From Dipylidium caninum (taxonomy: Eukaryota; Platyhelminthes; Cestoda; Cyclophyllidea; Dipylidiidae), in the NCBI GenBank assembly GCA_017562135.1, contig QEYB01000629.1, positions 558,001-622,000 on the forward strand: a stretch of 64,000 bases of DNA, written 5' to 3'. The position numbers and the translations under genes are program-made. Below the pieces are notes generated by a model. The model was not told the DNA's origin, ran no database searches, and saw nothing but the letters and a program-made list of their open reading frames with translations. This document shows positions 27,401 to 39,481 of this stretch, in pieces (the first letter of the stretch is position 1; every line of letters begins with the position of its first letter).

Positions 27401-27942
27401 GTTTTAATTTGGGACGGGGGATAATCTCCATCTCTTGAGACGTCATAGCTACGGATCGAGTTAACAGAGGACTGCTATTATTTTCTTCATTAATTCGATA
27501 ACGCTTCAAAGATACGACCTCTCCATCAGACTCATCCTCGACCAAGGACGCGTTGGACCGTTTTATGCGCTTTGACTCCAACACTCGAAGTGCACGTTCC
27601 ATCATAGAAGAATTAGAGTAATTGAGAAAATCTACAGCATTTCGAGGACGTAAAGGAGCAGACTGAGGTGAGAACGGAAGTTGGCGACGAACGGGGGAAC
27701 GGAAGTTGAATAAGGAAAGGGGTGGATCTCGGCCCTTCGTCACGCCTCTTCGAAGGGAAGTTGATGATGATCTTAAACACATAGAGTTAGCATTTTGGAA
27801 GACAGGAGAGGGAAAAAAGCGAGAAAAGTACAACGGGCTGGCTTCCGCTTCTTCACGAGTGCTCCCAGAAGACGTCTCAGGAGCGCCGCTGCTTTTTCCA
27901 GTAGGAGTGGAGGTGTTGCCGCGGAAGAAATGAAAACATCCT
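24475..27942 (-). CDS. FG-repeat nucleoporin, POM121/NUP153 type; 5' end not found
   Basis: Nuclear pore component with a disordered phenylalanine-rich domain that binds transport receptors. Two large exons, 26828 to about 27942 and 24475-26750, join across a 77-nt intron (26751-26827, GTAAGA to TTGTAG) and code over 1,100 residues. The first exon has FNFRSPVRRQLPF, a helix MMERALRVLESKRIKRS and many basic nuclear-import-like clusters such as FGSKRRRPEDL. The second is Ser/Thr/Ala/Val-rich with scattered FNF, FSF, FKF, VFG and FNFG units and a very basic end, FQRRRQTRLPRRR. The short helix resembles POM121; the VRRQ, TEISDF and basic-tail elements also recall NUP153, but no zinc fingers are seen in these exons. 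The 5' border is a tentative acceptor (CTCTCTAG), so the N-terminus and any membrane anchor lie upstream. Long plus-strand open frames across exon 2 are composition shadows. Confidence 0.85.
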
Positions 27943-29006
27943 CTAGAGAGGCTTGGTCGAGAGAAAAAATGGTCAATGTTTTGAGGAAGTTATTACAAGT
28001 ATAAATTATGTGAAGAATATACAGCATCAGTAAATCGTACTAGTAAAAAGTGTTAAGCGTATGCACCATGGGGAAAAATGAACAGGGCGGCAATACCTGC
28101 ATTGTGCATGTGATAGAGGAGGGTTAATATGAGACCGTTAGCGTTCGCACTACTAAAGTCGAGACTAACAACATAAAGGAAAATGGCAGACTGACAAAAA
28201 GACAGTAAAAAAAAGTTATAGTATGTGACTGCACTATAAATAGAGGAAAACCAAAGAGAGATTTGACAACTCGAAACCGAGAAAAATGGCTAGAACTAAA
28301 ATAAGCAGCACCAAACGTAGGGAAGAAAAAAGTAGAGCATGAAGCTAAGAGGATCGCAGCACTTGCTATATCGACGAAGAGCCTGAGATTAAAGGCTTTC
28401 GGCTGTCGAGGATTGGTTACAGCAGCATCATAATAAGTTGCATGTTTTATAATTTTCCACTTTGGCAAGTAGTACTAAAAATGAACGTTTTAAATCAAGT
28501 TTAGTACAATTTTACTAATTTAAGGAGTGTTTGTCAAAAATCACTTGATAATACTTTACATGGATTTTGTAGCCATCATATAAATACCATGGTTTCCGCT
28601 TCTGAATCTAAATAAACTTTTTTACATTATCAGTTGATTATTTATTAACGGTATCTATGAACGGCAATGTGGAGAAACGCCTGAAATTCTTTAGAGGGTT
28701 TTATCGCAATATTTTCCCTCTTTCCCTTAGCTTAATTTTCACTTGCTTTTGGTCTTAATCAGCAAGTTAACAAATTGCACAATTGTGGAGTCATGGGAAC
28801 CACCGTTCAACCACTCTGAAATTTACTCAATAAGGTGTACCGTTTGGCACTACGATGCAAATTGGTTTCATTAAAAGCTCTAAATCGTTCAACCACACAA
28901 GCGCTTAATGTTTTTCCTTTTTTGTTTTAGAAATGTGAATGTTGTTTACTACTGACGAAGGTCATTCGGCGCGAAGCTGGAAATATTTAGTATCTGCGAC
29001 TTTAGA
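27943..29006. other. Upstream of FG nucleoporin; possible membrane-protein exons on minus strand
   Basis: Between the nucleoporin's first recognised exon and the divergent Ly6-like gene. The missing nucleoporin 5' exon should be here. On the minus strand, 28124-28468 reads as a polar stretch (YYDAAVTNPRQPKAFNLRLF) followed by a hydrophobic segment. A second hydrophobic frame, between about 28200 and 28040, follows a CAG acceptor. They could be exons of a membrane protein or the nucleoporin's anchor, but I could not join them in phase to the downstream exon. Confidence 0.3.
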
Positions 29007-29439
29007 ATGCTGATTCTCCTCCTATTTTCTTTCCTTCGCACTGAGGCCCACTTACAATGTTACGGTTGTGAATATATTAACTGGCGCTATGATAGTGCCC
29101 CCTTGGTCCTGTGATCAGAACATCCGACCTTGGAAAATCCTCTCGAACTGCACGTCATGCATAAAACAAACAGAGACTCAGAAGAGCGAGTTCATGAAAC
29201 CGCGATGGGGCCAGGAGGAAACAATTTTAAAGACCGTATCAAGATATTGCGTTGTGCAATTCGCACCGAAGTTCCCAAACCAATGTGTCTTTTTCTACGG
29301 CAGCGAATCTGTCCTGGAACAATGTTTTTGCTCCACTGACTTTTGTAATACTGCATTCGGATGCAGATATAACCCAGGTCCCATGTTTTTTATTTTGGTT
29401 GCACTCCTCTTTAAAACAATAATATTGCATGAGTTTTGA
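29007..29439 (+). CDS. Ly6/uPAR (three-finger) domain secreted or GPI-anchored protein with one-base frame break
   Basis: Small cysteine-rich surface protein of a family that is expanded in flatworms. The first frame gives a signal peptide (MLILLLFSFLRTEAH) followed by LQCYGCEYINW, the usual N-terminal CxxC of a Ly6 domain. The rest of the domain is in the next frame: SCDQN, NCTSC, YCVVQF, QCVFFYG and the C-terminal signature CFCSTDFCN, then a hydrophobic tail (PMFFILVALLFKTIILHEF) suited to GPI attachment. The frames would join with the expected cysteine spacing if one C of the five at 29098-29102 were absent. A 28-nt GTGAAT-ATAG intron would also fix the frame but removes the second cysteine, so it is less likely. 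Exact function unknown; signal, domain and anchor are seen, GPI attachment is inferred. The gene converges with BSDC1. Confidence 0.75.
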
Positions 29440-29856
29440 TACAGGACTTGAAAATATTTATATAAGTACCCGTACCTGAACTGGATCGCGTACAACAACA
29501 ATTTAACGGATGGATTTATGATCAACTGGACAACAGCGAATAATATATTTTATAACAATGTAGAAAAAGAGGGCAGCAAATATTGTGAAGTTGAAATAAA
29601 CCAAATAATGTGGAAGATCAAGGGTGGAGGTGGGAAAGATGAATATTTTATTGTTGATAGGTTGAAGAGAAAAGGGTTATAACTCCCCCTCCCCCTCCCT
29701 TCAGGCTGTCTATATGTAAGAGTTAAATCTAGCAGAACTTCCACGACAAAATGAGGAAAAAAAATTCGAGATCATAAGTTATGACCACTTCTCCCAATCA
29801 CTCCCCTGCAAAGACATGCGCAAGAAAAGGTTAGTCGAATATAATCAATGCACACT
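29440..29856. other. Convergent 3' region between Ly6-like gene and BSDC1-like gene
   Basis: No coding exon recognised. Contains pyrimidine-rich CCCTCCCCCT-like sequence near 29685. If the BSDC1-like gene uses the GTAGGT donor near 29866, a further terminal exon could lie here, but I found none. Confidence 0.4.
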
Positions 29857-32800
29857 TCATTTACCTACCGCTTCTGATGCTTCATCGCCATCACTACTCA
29901 ATGGCTCTGCTTTTGACTTTGCGTCTTCTTCATGAAAGCATTCGGCCGACAGGTGAATAACCTCTTCGTTTTCTCTTCCCTTCTAAAGAGAACCAATTAT
30001 TGATCCAACAAAATATAGCTAGTAAGAAGCATATCAGCTGAAAAATAACAACCTCTGGAACTTTCTTCAGTGGTTTCCAGAGATGATTGCTGAATAAAAT
30101 TCTCCTTCTCAACGTCTACATCGTTCTCTTCTTCTTCAGCTACTTCATCTTTCGTCACAAGAACAACGCTGCCAGCTGGGCTGAGGCACTCAGTACTGAG
30201 ATAGCTAGGTAGCTGAGACTCATGAGAAGGGAGTGCCTGAATGAGCAAAAGGGAATTTAAGATGATCACAGTTTTTGACGGATTTAGCCGATAAAATTCA
30301 AGATAGTTGATTTTTGTTACGATTGCCAGATACACATTAATTCGACAAGATAATACCACCTTTGTGATAGCGTTGTGTATTATGTGCCAATTTAAACCAA
30401 AATCGCTCGATAGAGCACAACAATAGATGCTTTTTTTTCAATGAAATTTTGTAGAAAATCTTCGTTCAGTGTCCATGGTTTACCTCTTATTCGTGCAATT
30501 TAATCGTAACCTGCGCCCTCCCTAAGCCAGTAACTCCACTTTGGAACGCCAAACCGAACGTTAGCAAAAGAACGGATTATTTAAATAATGAGCAGGTGTT
30601 GAAAGTTAGACCGAAAACAATTTGTAAAAGAGGCGATTCATAACACAAAAGAAAACCAACCAGGTTGGGTGCTAAAACTAAAAGCCGGAGCATGGGTAAT
30701 TACTTTCAATGGCTGCTGTACAGACCTCACCAATCGGTGGTAAGAGAACATCGATTTACCCAGCTAATTTGTATTCATACTTCAGCTCCAAGTCGTTCAT
30801 AGTCTATTTAGAAAAGTACCGACAAAAAGTTGTCTGAAGATGTTTGACAAAGGCTGGTTAGTAGAATAATGGTTTATTCACATAAATGCCATTTTTGCCT
30901 GAAAATGAATGATGCGATTAATTTTAAAGAGGAAGATATCACACATTACGGTTATTCACCACAATCATTTACATAGAATCCCACAAGTAAAACAGTGTTT
31001 ACATTCCTCGCTTCTGTATAATCTAAGATAACTGATGGCTTGAAGATGACATACTACTGATGGCATGCAGTAAGGAGTGCGCAGGCGTTGACCGTGGCTA
31101 CAAAGCCTTCATTCCACCGTATTTATCAATCAGAACTGACATCACAAATCATAAAAAATCAATGCCTTAAGAACTCACCATATTCCTAGGCAGTTCAGAC
31201 TTCTCCATCGAATCCGCCCCAAGCGTCATCTCAGCATCTCGACCATCTCCATCCTCTTCAAGTCCCAGACCTAGATGAGAATGCGAAATGGTTGAAATCG
31301 ACCCTGTATGTACAAGCGCGTGATATCATCCTCCTTTTTTTTACGGAGACAGCCTTAAACCGCCAGTAATAAGAATATCTCAGTTGGTCTTACCTGTCCA
31401 TACAAAATACCAGTAGAAATTCAATGCCTACACCAAGGTCCTCAATGTTAGCGCAGTTCTGTTGAGTGAGTTAAGCATCTAAATAATAGGTAATGACCTC
31501 GGCCTAGAATTGCTGAGCTCCATCGAATATTGGCGTGGACCCGATTTTCTTATAAATGAAATGTTTCCTTCTATTCACAAGAATTTAGTAATTTCACGTA
31601 AGTCTGATTGGCACAAGGTCTTCACTATTGGCGTTAAAAGCATCTCGTGATAAAAAAATTAGAGAGGCGTCCCCTAGAAGAAAAGAACCCAACCCACCAG
31701 GCCATATTCCCACTTTTTCTTCTTCCGGAGTTTTCACAGTTCCTGTCCTTATGGTTGTCGCTGCGAGACGGGCACGTCTCAATTCAAGGACATCAAGACG
31801 CCAAACGCAGTAATAATAACGCGACCAAAAGTCGGCTTCGGTGACACTAACTTCTCCACCCTGGTGACTTTTGTTCAAATCGGCTCCTTCACTGTCAGGA
31901 TCAACAATTCGGAGTAAGTTATTGCGAACGGTGGTGCTTTCTTCCAGCACCTGTGAAGGCGAAAGGTAGGTTGCGGTGGTGGCAGTAGCGGAAGGGACAC
32001 TGGGAAGAGTGGTGCCCTCAAAAACGGGAATATTTGGATAGGGGCAGCAGGCATGATGGTCGAAAAAGTTTCTCCGCCACTCTGAGTAAGGCAAAATATC
32101 TTTTTGGTCTTTTGGCGGATGTTCATAAGTGTTTGGGTCTGCGCGGATCACCTCAATGCGGGCCTAAGAATTCGAGAAGCGTAATAGGGAAAGGTAAGAG
32201 GAAATCCATGCACCAATTGAGGTAAGATTGTCAAATGAGTTCATTTAAGATTTCAAGGCATGTAGCTGTGACAAAGCCGACAAAAAGGCATGTGCATTCT
32301 TTAACAATGTACGTAATAAGATGGAAGCAAGCAGGCAATGAAGACACCATTACCACGAAACACGCCCAATAATAAATAAATAAACAATGGCGACTATGGA
32401 GAGGCATATTTCGCCATCTATCGACGGAAAAAAGTGTCCAAAATGACCACTTATAATATGTAAAGCCAGGTAAAACCCTGGGTTTAGGATTAATATTTGG
32501 GGAAATACTTAAACACGTGACTTCTAACATCAGGACAAAAGTGCTTCCACTCTGACATCGCAGCCGTAAGGTTAGGCGTGGCTATCCTTTCGTCCTGACG
32601 GTAACCGCTGTCCACGGCCATCCGGGTGGAATATTTTGGATTCAGAGGGGGAATAGTATTTCGGTTATACCTCTAACATCTGGTCAGGAAGTTACTTATC
32701 GGAAGGAAATGGCATCAAATGGGAGAGAAGTGTCGAAAAATGTGCAACGGTGTAAATTTAATCGGTAGAGGGAATGCAGTGACACCACTAATCGCATACT

Positions 32801-35800
32801 CCCTATTTCATAATGTTGAGGATAATTTTGAAAATTGGTACACTCGACTAGACATTCAATAATAAGAGGCGAATGATCACCTTCACCTTCAAGGGTGTTA
32901 ACATGAGTAAGGAAAGGAGCATAATGAGCAGGTAGCCAATAATCTTTTTGGTGTCACATCATATCGACTGGAGAGGACTTTAAAGGGGTATTTGGTGAGC
33001 TCCTAAAGCACACCAAAAGGCAGCTTAGCTCGTTAGAAAATAAGCACCTCGGAGGGAAAGAGAACAGAACACGTGCAGTAGACAGTAAAGGACGGAGGGA
33101 ATAAATTCAAATAAGCCGTGTGATTGTACGCATCAAAGCCTGGAAAATCGAGTAGCAAGATGACCGAAATACGAAAAAAACAGGCAATAAGAAATCACCA
33201 CTATTCTTGTTTGAATGTATTTTTTCGGTCAATGGGAAGTTAACCTCAACAATCCACACTTCTCCACAGTAAGCTAGAAGATATTCCAACCTATCCTCTC
33301 CTCTCTCCTACCACTCTGAGATTTTGGGCCTTAGTAAAAAATGAAATTTTCCAATTCCTTTTATCGTACATTTTAGAAACACTACCAGAGTGCACTTGTA
33401 TAATTTTGCGCTTTAACAGAAAATTTGCCGACAATTCAGTGACAGGCCATGACATTATGTTAGATACCAGGATTTCTCAACTTCAGCACCACAGTAGCCT
33501 GTTAGAATAGTTATTGGGCGTGAACTCCTCCTAAAGTTACGACAATTAAAGCGACTGAAATCTGGGAAAAGGATTCTTAACATTGCCGTTGGAGAAGTTC
33601 ACTACTAACCAAATAAAGTCGAGGTATGAATGTTGGTTAGAAGGGGAAAAGGAAAACTCATGACAAATAAGTGAGGTGAAAAATTCTGTGTAAATTAACT
33701 CCAGATGAATTTGCCGAGATTGTGTGTCACTTACTTATAAAATAAATTTGAGTTGAATTTTGATATCGGACACTCCTTGCCTGAAAGCCTATCTTCCACA
33801 GTCCCAAAAATGTGACGTAGTTGCTAGTCGTCGTAGTCAATTTAAGTAAAGTTGACAAGCACCAATAGTTAAGACATGCCAAATCTATCGGACCGGGCTC
33901 AGCTTTCATGTCTCGAATCACGAAATAATATGCATTTCTGTCACAGTAAACATTTTTAAACTCGTAACTAGTTATCTAGGACATAAAAATTTTGCTGATC
34001 TTCGTGACTGCGTGGAATTTTGCGGTTAATGTACAAATTAGCTTTAACGACGCACCCACTGCTTGACCTATGACAAATCGCGGAAACCCACCGACTGAGG
34101 CATATTTTTGACCAAATTTCTCTTCAAAATGAGGATGCTAAAGTAACGTCTCCGACTAAACCTATGAAGACAGCACAACATATATTATGGAATTCTAAAG
34201 GCTCCATGCGATTTACCACATGGTAATTAACTAATTTTCTCTTTCCATTAAAATTAAATTGCATTTTTAGTACATACGAATGAGACTATTTCCATCTAAC
34301 TTCATTGAGAGAACATTCCAAGGGCTTGAAATCCGGTTTGCTGTGAGCCAGACCGCGTCAGTCATTGCAATGTGTAATATGCTTAGTGTACGATTAAGAA
34401 GCGACGGCGTTTTAATTCATATGGGACCACTGAGAGAACGCTTTCTACTACGTAACACTAGACAGCACTTACGATGCTCGAGTTGTGAGTGTCAGATAAA
34501 CATCTATTCTGAATGCGAACAATGTTGTGGACAGATCAGTTACCGCTAGGCCGATATATACAGCTAGTCCTCCGGGTTTAAAGAATCCTACTAGTAAAAC
34601 TTTTGTCCGTATGAAATGAACACTAAATACTACTAAATAACAGAAAAGCTGCCAAATATGATAATAAAATTAAGTGTTACATGAAAATAAAAATCGCAAA
34701 TAAAGACAAGTGAATGAGATGCGGTCAACTCACTTCGCGGTTATCACATGAAGTATCAGTCTCGAAGGCGCCCGAGGTAAAAGTAAATGGTGCACCTGTC
34801 AATTCAGAGATACCTTTCTCTAAAGCAGTCACTATCCCTGAGAATGAAGATTTGATAGTTGCCAAATGAGCGCCAAAGTTCCCATCATCTTCGACTGGGA
34901 GAGAAGAGAACACATAACAGTTAATACACAACACCCCATTTAGTAGCAAGTTGCTTAAGAACTTTAAATAATGTACAAAGGTGGTTTTGTCAAAACGATT
35001 CCCCCATGTTAAATGTCAACCGACCGCACATAGAGGCAAAATATAAAACAAGAAATGTTTTTCACGAAAGAAGACCCTCGTACTGGTACAAAAGATGTCA
35101 TTCAAACCGCCAAATCTAAAATAACAAGTAAAAAGGAAAACCAAAGCCTCGAGAGTATCTTTTAATAGCGCGATATTATGCTTTAATTACTCGTTTGCTA
35201 ACAAGTTTGACTAATCAATCAGCAAATCATTCTTTCACTTATTCATCCGTGGGTTGGACTGAAAATAGTAAAGAATAACGTCATCAACTACTGTTTTGTA
35301 CATGCTCTCAACCTAATCACTGACGCATAACTGGTTGACTGGAGGAGGTGAAGGACGAGAAGAATGAAAGCGAAGGAAGAGGCGGTAAAGGGCATAGAGC
35401 GATACACACACACAACCATATCGCATCAGCGACGTGGCAAAGATATTGGAGCCACGGCAGTGGTGACGGGAAGAGGCGGGGACACGTCAAGTGAAGACCC
35501 TTGGCGTCCTGTGATTAGCCACGTCAAAAATCAAAGAATACCAAAAATTAAAAAGAGGAAGCTGGCTAACCTTCCAGGGAAACAAGAGTGAAATACTACA
35601 GTGACAAGGAAAGGTGATCGGATACAGATGCCAATGGGGATTGAGGTTAAATCACTCCCGAATAGAAAGGTCTGAAAGTGAGCCCCATGTTACAGCATTA
35701 TTACACCATGAGCTCGTGCGTAGTGACAAATATCACAATAAAAGGTGAGTAAGGCAGTGATCTGAGTGTGATAATGCGAGTTGGGGCTGATGAGAAGCGC

Positions 35801-38800
35801 ATTTAAACCTCGAGTGAATGTTGGAGTGAATTTCTAGGCACTAAGACGGGGATAAACAAAGAGACGAGTTTAGTCTATCCGTACCTCATCTCCAAATCCC
35901 TCTCCCCATTGAGTGCTGACAGTGTCGTGTGTCACTGAAATTAGCAGTTGCAGACGTGTCGGTGAGCTGCCTACATGCATTCCCTTTATGAGTCCAAGTG
36001 TGAGGGGGGCTGGAGGCTATGGCTTTCTGGTATTGTGGACGCAAAAAAAGAGAGCAATACAATTACTTTCACGAAGCAATCGTTGAGGCAGATTCGTATT
36101 AACCTGAGAACACTTTGGATCCCGCAAGGTTGAAACTTCATTTTGGGTGTTGCCATAACTTCACTTGCTGGCGCTCGTATCTCCCTCATGAACAGATGTC
36201 ATCATTCTTCGGAAAGATAATGTGGATCTGGTCACAGAGTCCCTATTTTATCAAATGAAAGCTAGCGCGGATTTGTGACACCGGTAAGAACGAAAACGGA
36301 AGTAAAAATTGAATCTCTTGGTCTTACAGATCTTGAGTAACCATGACCACATGAGGTTTTTTAAAAAGATGTACATAAAAGCATTACCCCACCTTCTTCC
36401 TGGAGGAATTACAGTCCGATTGAGTGAAGAGACCACGTTTTATTTACACAATCAAATATTTACTGGTGAAAAACGTTCAAATCCCCCCCCCCTCCGGTGC
36501 GTTGACTCTTAAAAGCCATTTTAGCCATAGCCAAAGAAAAGGGAATCAGCGACGCAGACATCGTTGGCGATAAATGTATGCGAAAGACTTTGCAATAGAA
36601 AGCTAACTCATGTAGAAACCACCACCAGCACAAAATATGGCAGAATATTTATGAGCCCATGAAGCAGAGAACTTGCAAACAAACTTTATTTAGCCACCCC
36701 TTGAACTAACATTCACTGTGTTAAGCTTTAACGAATTGGAATGAGATACTATCCGGAGTTAGTGACTTCATTGGAACCAGAAGGGAAGAGGCGTTGTTGC
36801 ATGCCAACTGGTGAAATGGAGAAAGATAAGCTGACTTGAAAGGATAACTTCCATTAAAATCGCTGACATGTGAGAAAAGAGATGTACGACGCGCGAGGTG
36901 CGTAAAAGGCAGATTTAGGACTCCGGCCCACCAATAAAATTAACCGGCCAAAGGGACAACAATCAAATCCCAAGGCATGACTCGTGCCTCCCGTAAAGGC
37001 TAGCACTAAGCTGTCTCGCAATTATCTGATGTTAAACCGACGAGTTGTGGTCTTCGGGTCGATCTTTTTGTCAATACAACATTTTAAAGGCAATATACTG
37101 CAATTAACTGCAATTAATTGAAACGGTCGTTGTGACACAGTAGGCCATCCAGGTTTATGAGCTCGACTAATGTCAAATAGGATTTTCCTTTTGAGATGCT
37201 TGATCCTAATCAAAAGCACATTTAATAAAAAGTCAATCTCCAGAAGGTAGGTTAGTTATCGGTACCAATGAACAATTGTTTTGCCCAAGGTGGTTGAATT
37301 TGAAATCAGAAATCTGCCCGGCAAGTCCGTAAAAAGAAATAATGTAATGGCCAATGCCAACGCATCTCAGATTATCTGTTTGTGTGAGTGTGTATTTGAG
37401 CCAGTGGATTTATAGCACGCAGATTGTGACAAATGACAAAGTTGTCATACAAGTGTACTTTGAATCGGGAAGATAACTTTATGAAAAGTTAGGTGTTCCT
37501 TAAAGCTCTCCTATCGCACTGGCCAGTACATCAACACTAAATACATAAAATTACGATCAGGTCGATTGTGACAAACCAAAGTTGCATTTTCGATTTATCC
37601 AACTGACAACAAACTACGCTCATCCTGATGACCGATTTGTCACGGGTGAGTACATGTAATCACGTAGAGCAGTTGAGTTCCTCCATCCTTATTTTTTTAC
37701 TTTGCTACACGTGTTCCGGTCCAAACTTCCCCAGAGGCTTATTTTACGACGCAATCTATTACCTTCTAGTCAAATTTGGAGAGGCGTTTCTCGTGCACTT
37801 CAGGAACTCACCAAATAACACTTCTATTTTTCTCGAGATGGTATTATGAGAAGACCTAAAGAAATTTTGCGGTGCGTTGGTATAGATGAGGGTCGATTAA
37901 TCGTTATAAGTTAACCGAGTTAACTTCTGGCAATTGCATTTTATCAGTCACAATTTTTCATGCAAATTGGCTACAAACACCCAACCTACGAACTCACTGC
38001 AATTCTGTAAAATATCTTATCGCAAGAGGAAAGTTATTTTATAGGAGTTTCTGCATTTGAAAGCTCAAAGAGTCTTCGAATGCCGCTTATCTAAGCAGGT
38101 TACTGCGCTGAGACCACATGGTACTGAGTCCTCAAAAGTTAAGTTTTGAAAACATCAACAATGTATTCCACCATTCAGGACAAAAACTATTATGAGTTCT
38201 TGCCAAATATCGCGCCACAAAATAATGTTTAGTGTCAGAGTTCTCAATAATGAGGAAAAATTAGGGTTCCTGGACATGATACATCCTTTTCGAATTCTTA
38301 AGCGAATTGTTCGACTTTACTCAGCGCGTTTTAATGTCTTCAAACTTTATTCAATTACTACTACAATTTTTTGCGAGGCTTTAAACACAAAAAAACTACT
38401 GAGCGAATTAGCAGCGCTGAGAGGTACATAGTGCCAAAATATGAATTATAAGAATGTCCGTTCACGAGTCTATGACTGTAAGCTAAGACAATATCCCTTA
38501 ACACCGCGCAAACATTTACCGCCAGTTCCAAATTTAAGAAAAAGTATTAGGTCAAATACCCCATTTACCTATATTGTTACCGGTACATATCAATTTCTAT
38601 CTAACTTGAAGTGATTTACAGCTTCACAAAAGCCAATATTCTAGGAATAAAATGTGCTCACTTCTCTTCTTTGCGCTTAAGATATTCAATAATTCGGCTT
38701 AGGTCCAACATTCGCTCCAGACAACAGGTGTAAGTCAAATCTATTTAGCAGCCCAATTGAGGTAGCACAGAGATCACTGATTTTATAAAGCTTTAGATGG

Positions 38801-39481
38801 AAAAATGGAGTAAACGCACTAAAAACCGGTATAAGCTTATGAAAAATAACTAAAAATTCTCGTAGAGCACAGACACATTCAGCAAAAAAATGCCAAGCGC
38901 ATCGGTTAAATAAAGGATCTGTCGGCCCAGCCCATTATAAAAAAAGAATTAGCTCAAAGCAATAATTTTACGAAGGGGAGTCGTCGTATGTAATGACAGT
39001 GAGGCAAAAGAAGTCTTTAAAGGAATATTTGCTAACCAAACTCAACGGCGGCAAAATAATCACTAGTCAAGGCATTAAACCAACATCTCTTGCACCAAAA
39101 AGACAACGTAAACCATATTATTCTAACCTTAAAAAACCCTAAGTTCCGGAAAAATAATACTGAAGATAACCACTTACTAGATGAGGAAACCGAGTCAGAA
39201 GGAGGTGGCTGAGCCTGTGCACCTTCCTGCTGAAAGCCATGAACAGCGTCTGAAAGTTGGCGATAGACAGATGCAGCAGTGCCTCTAGCAGTGCAGACAG
39301 GTTCACTTGAAGTAACAGATTGAGCTACTTCAGATATGTCACGCTTGATATGATTCCAAATGTCAGCCGACTGAGAAATTGTGGACTTCAGCCAGCCAAA
39401 GTAACTATTTCGAGACAAATCCGGCTTGCTGGCGTCGATGGAGGCGTCAGGGACAAAATTCGTTTGATCGTTTATGTCCAT
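29857..39481 (-). CDS. BSDC1: BSD domain-containing protein 1-like
   Basis: Function of the family is poorly known; the BSD domain is a small helical module. Exons seen: 39178-39481, 34734-34894, 32163 to roughly 31700-31600, 31179-31270, 30053-30236 and a terminal exon starting at 29982. The first codes MDINDQTNF, then SYFGWLKSTISQSADIWNHI and KRDISEVAQSV, matching the N-terminal helical part of BSDC1. The second has FSGIVTALEKGISELTG. The third has ARIEVIRADPNTYEHPP and the BSD signature VTEADFWSRYYYCVWRL, which contains the FW pair. Later exons are acidic and Ser-rich, as in the family. Exons 1 and 2 splice in phase; the donor of exon 3 is unresolved (GTGGGT and GTGAAG are candidates). The last junction is also unresolved: the acidic frame ends at 29857, while the simple splice reads into a stop at 29930. 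Introns reach about 4.3 kb. An acceptor just before the ATG implies an upstream noncoding exon. Confidence 0.82.
32164..34733. other. Long intron of BSDC1-like gene
   Basis: A 2.6 kb intron between exons 2 and 3 on the minus strand. Only short unrelated frames are present; no nested gene, RNA or mobile element recognised. Confidence 0.6.
34895..39177. other. Longest intron of BSDC1-like gene
   Basis: A 4.3 kb intron, bounded by GTAAGTG (near 39177) and CTCCCAG (near 34895) on the minus strand. It contains a 10-base C run at 36483-36492 and short frames on both strands (for example plus 38192-38431) with no domain. I see no nested gene I can support. Confidence 0.6.

Noticed and set aside
34280..34549. 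Cys-rich plus-strand frame (CSSCECQ, CEQCC) inside a BSDC1-like intron
   Set aside because: No signal peptide, splice context or recognisable family; judged chance until transcript evidence exists.
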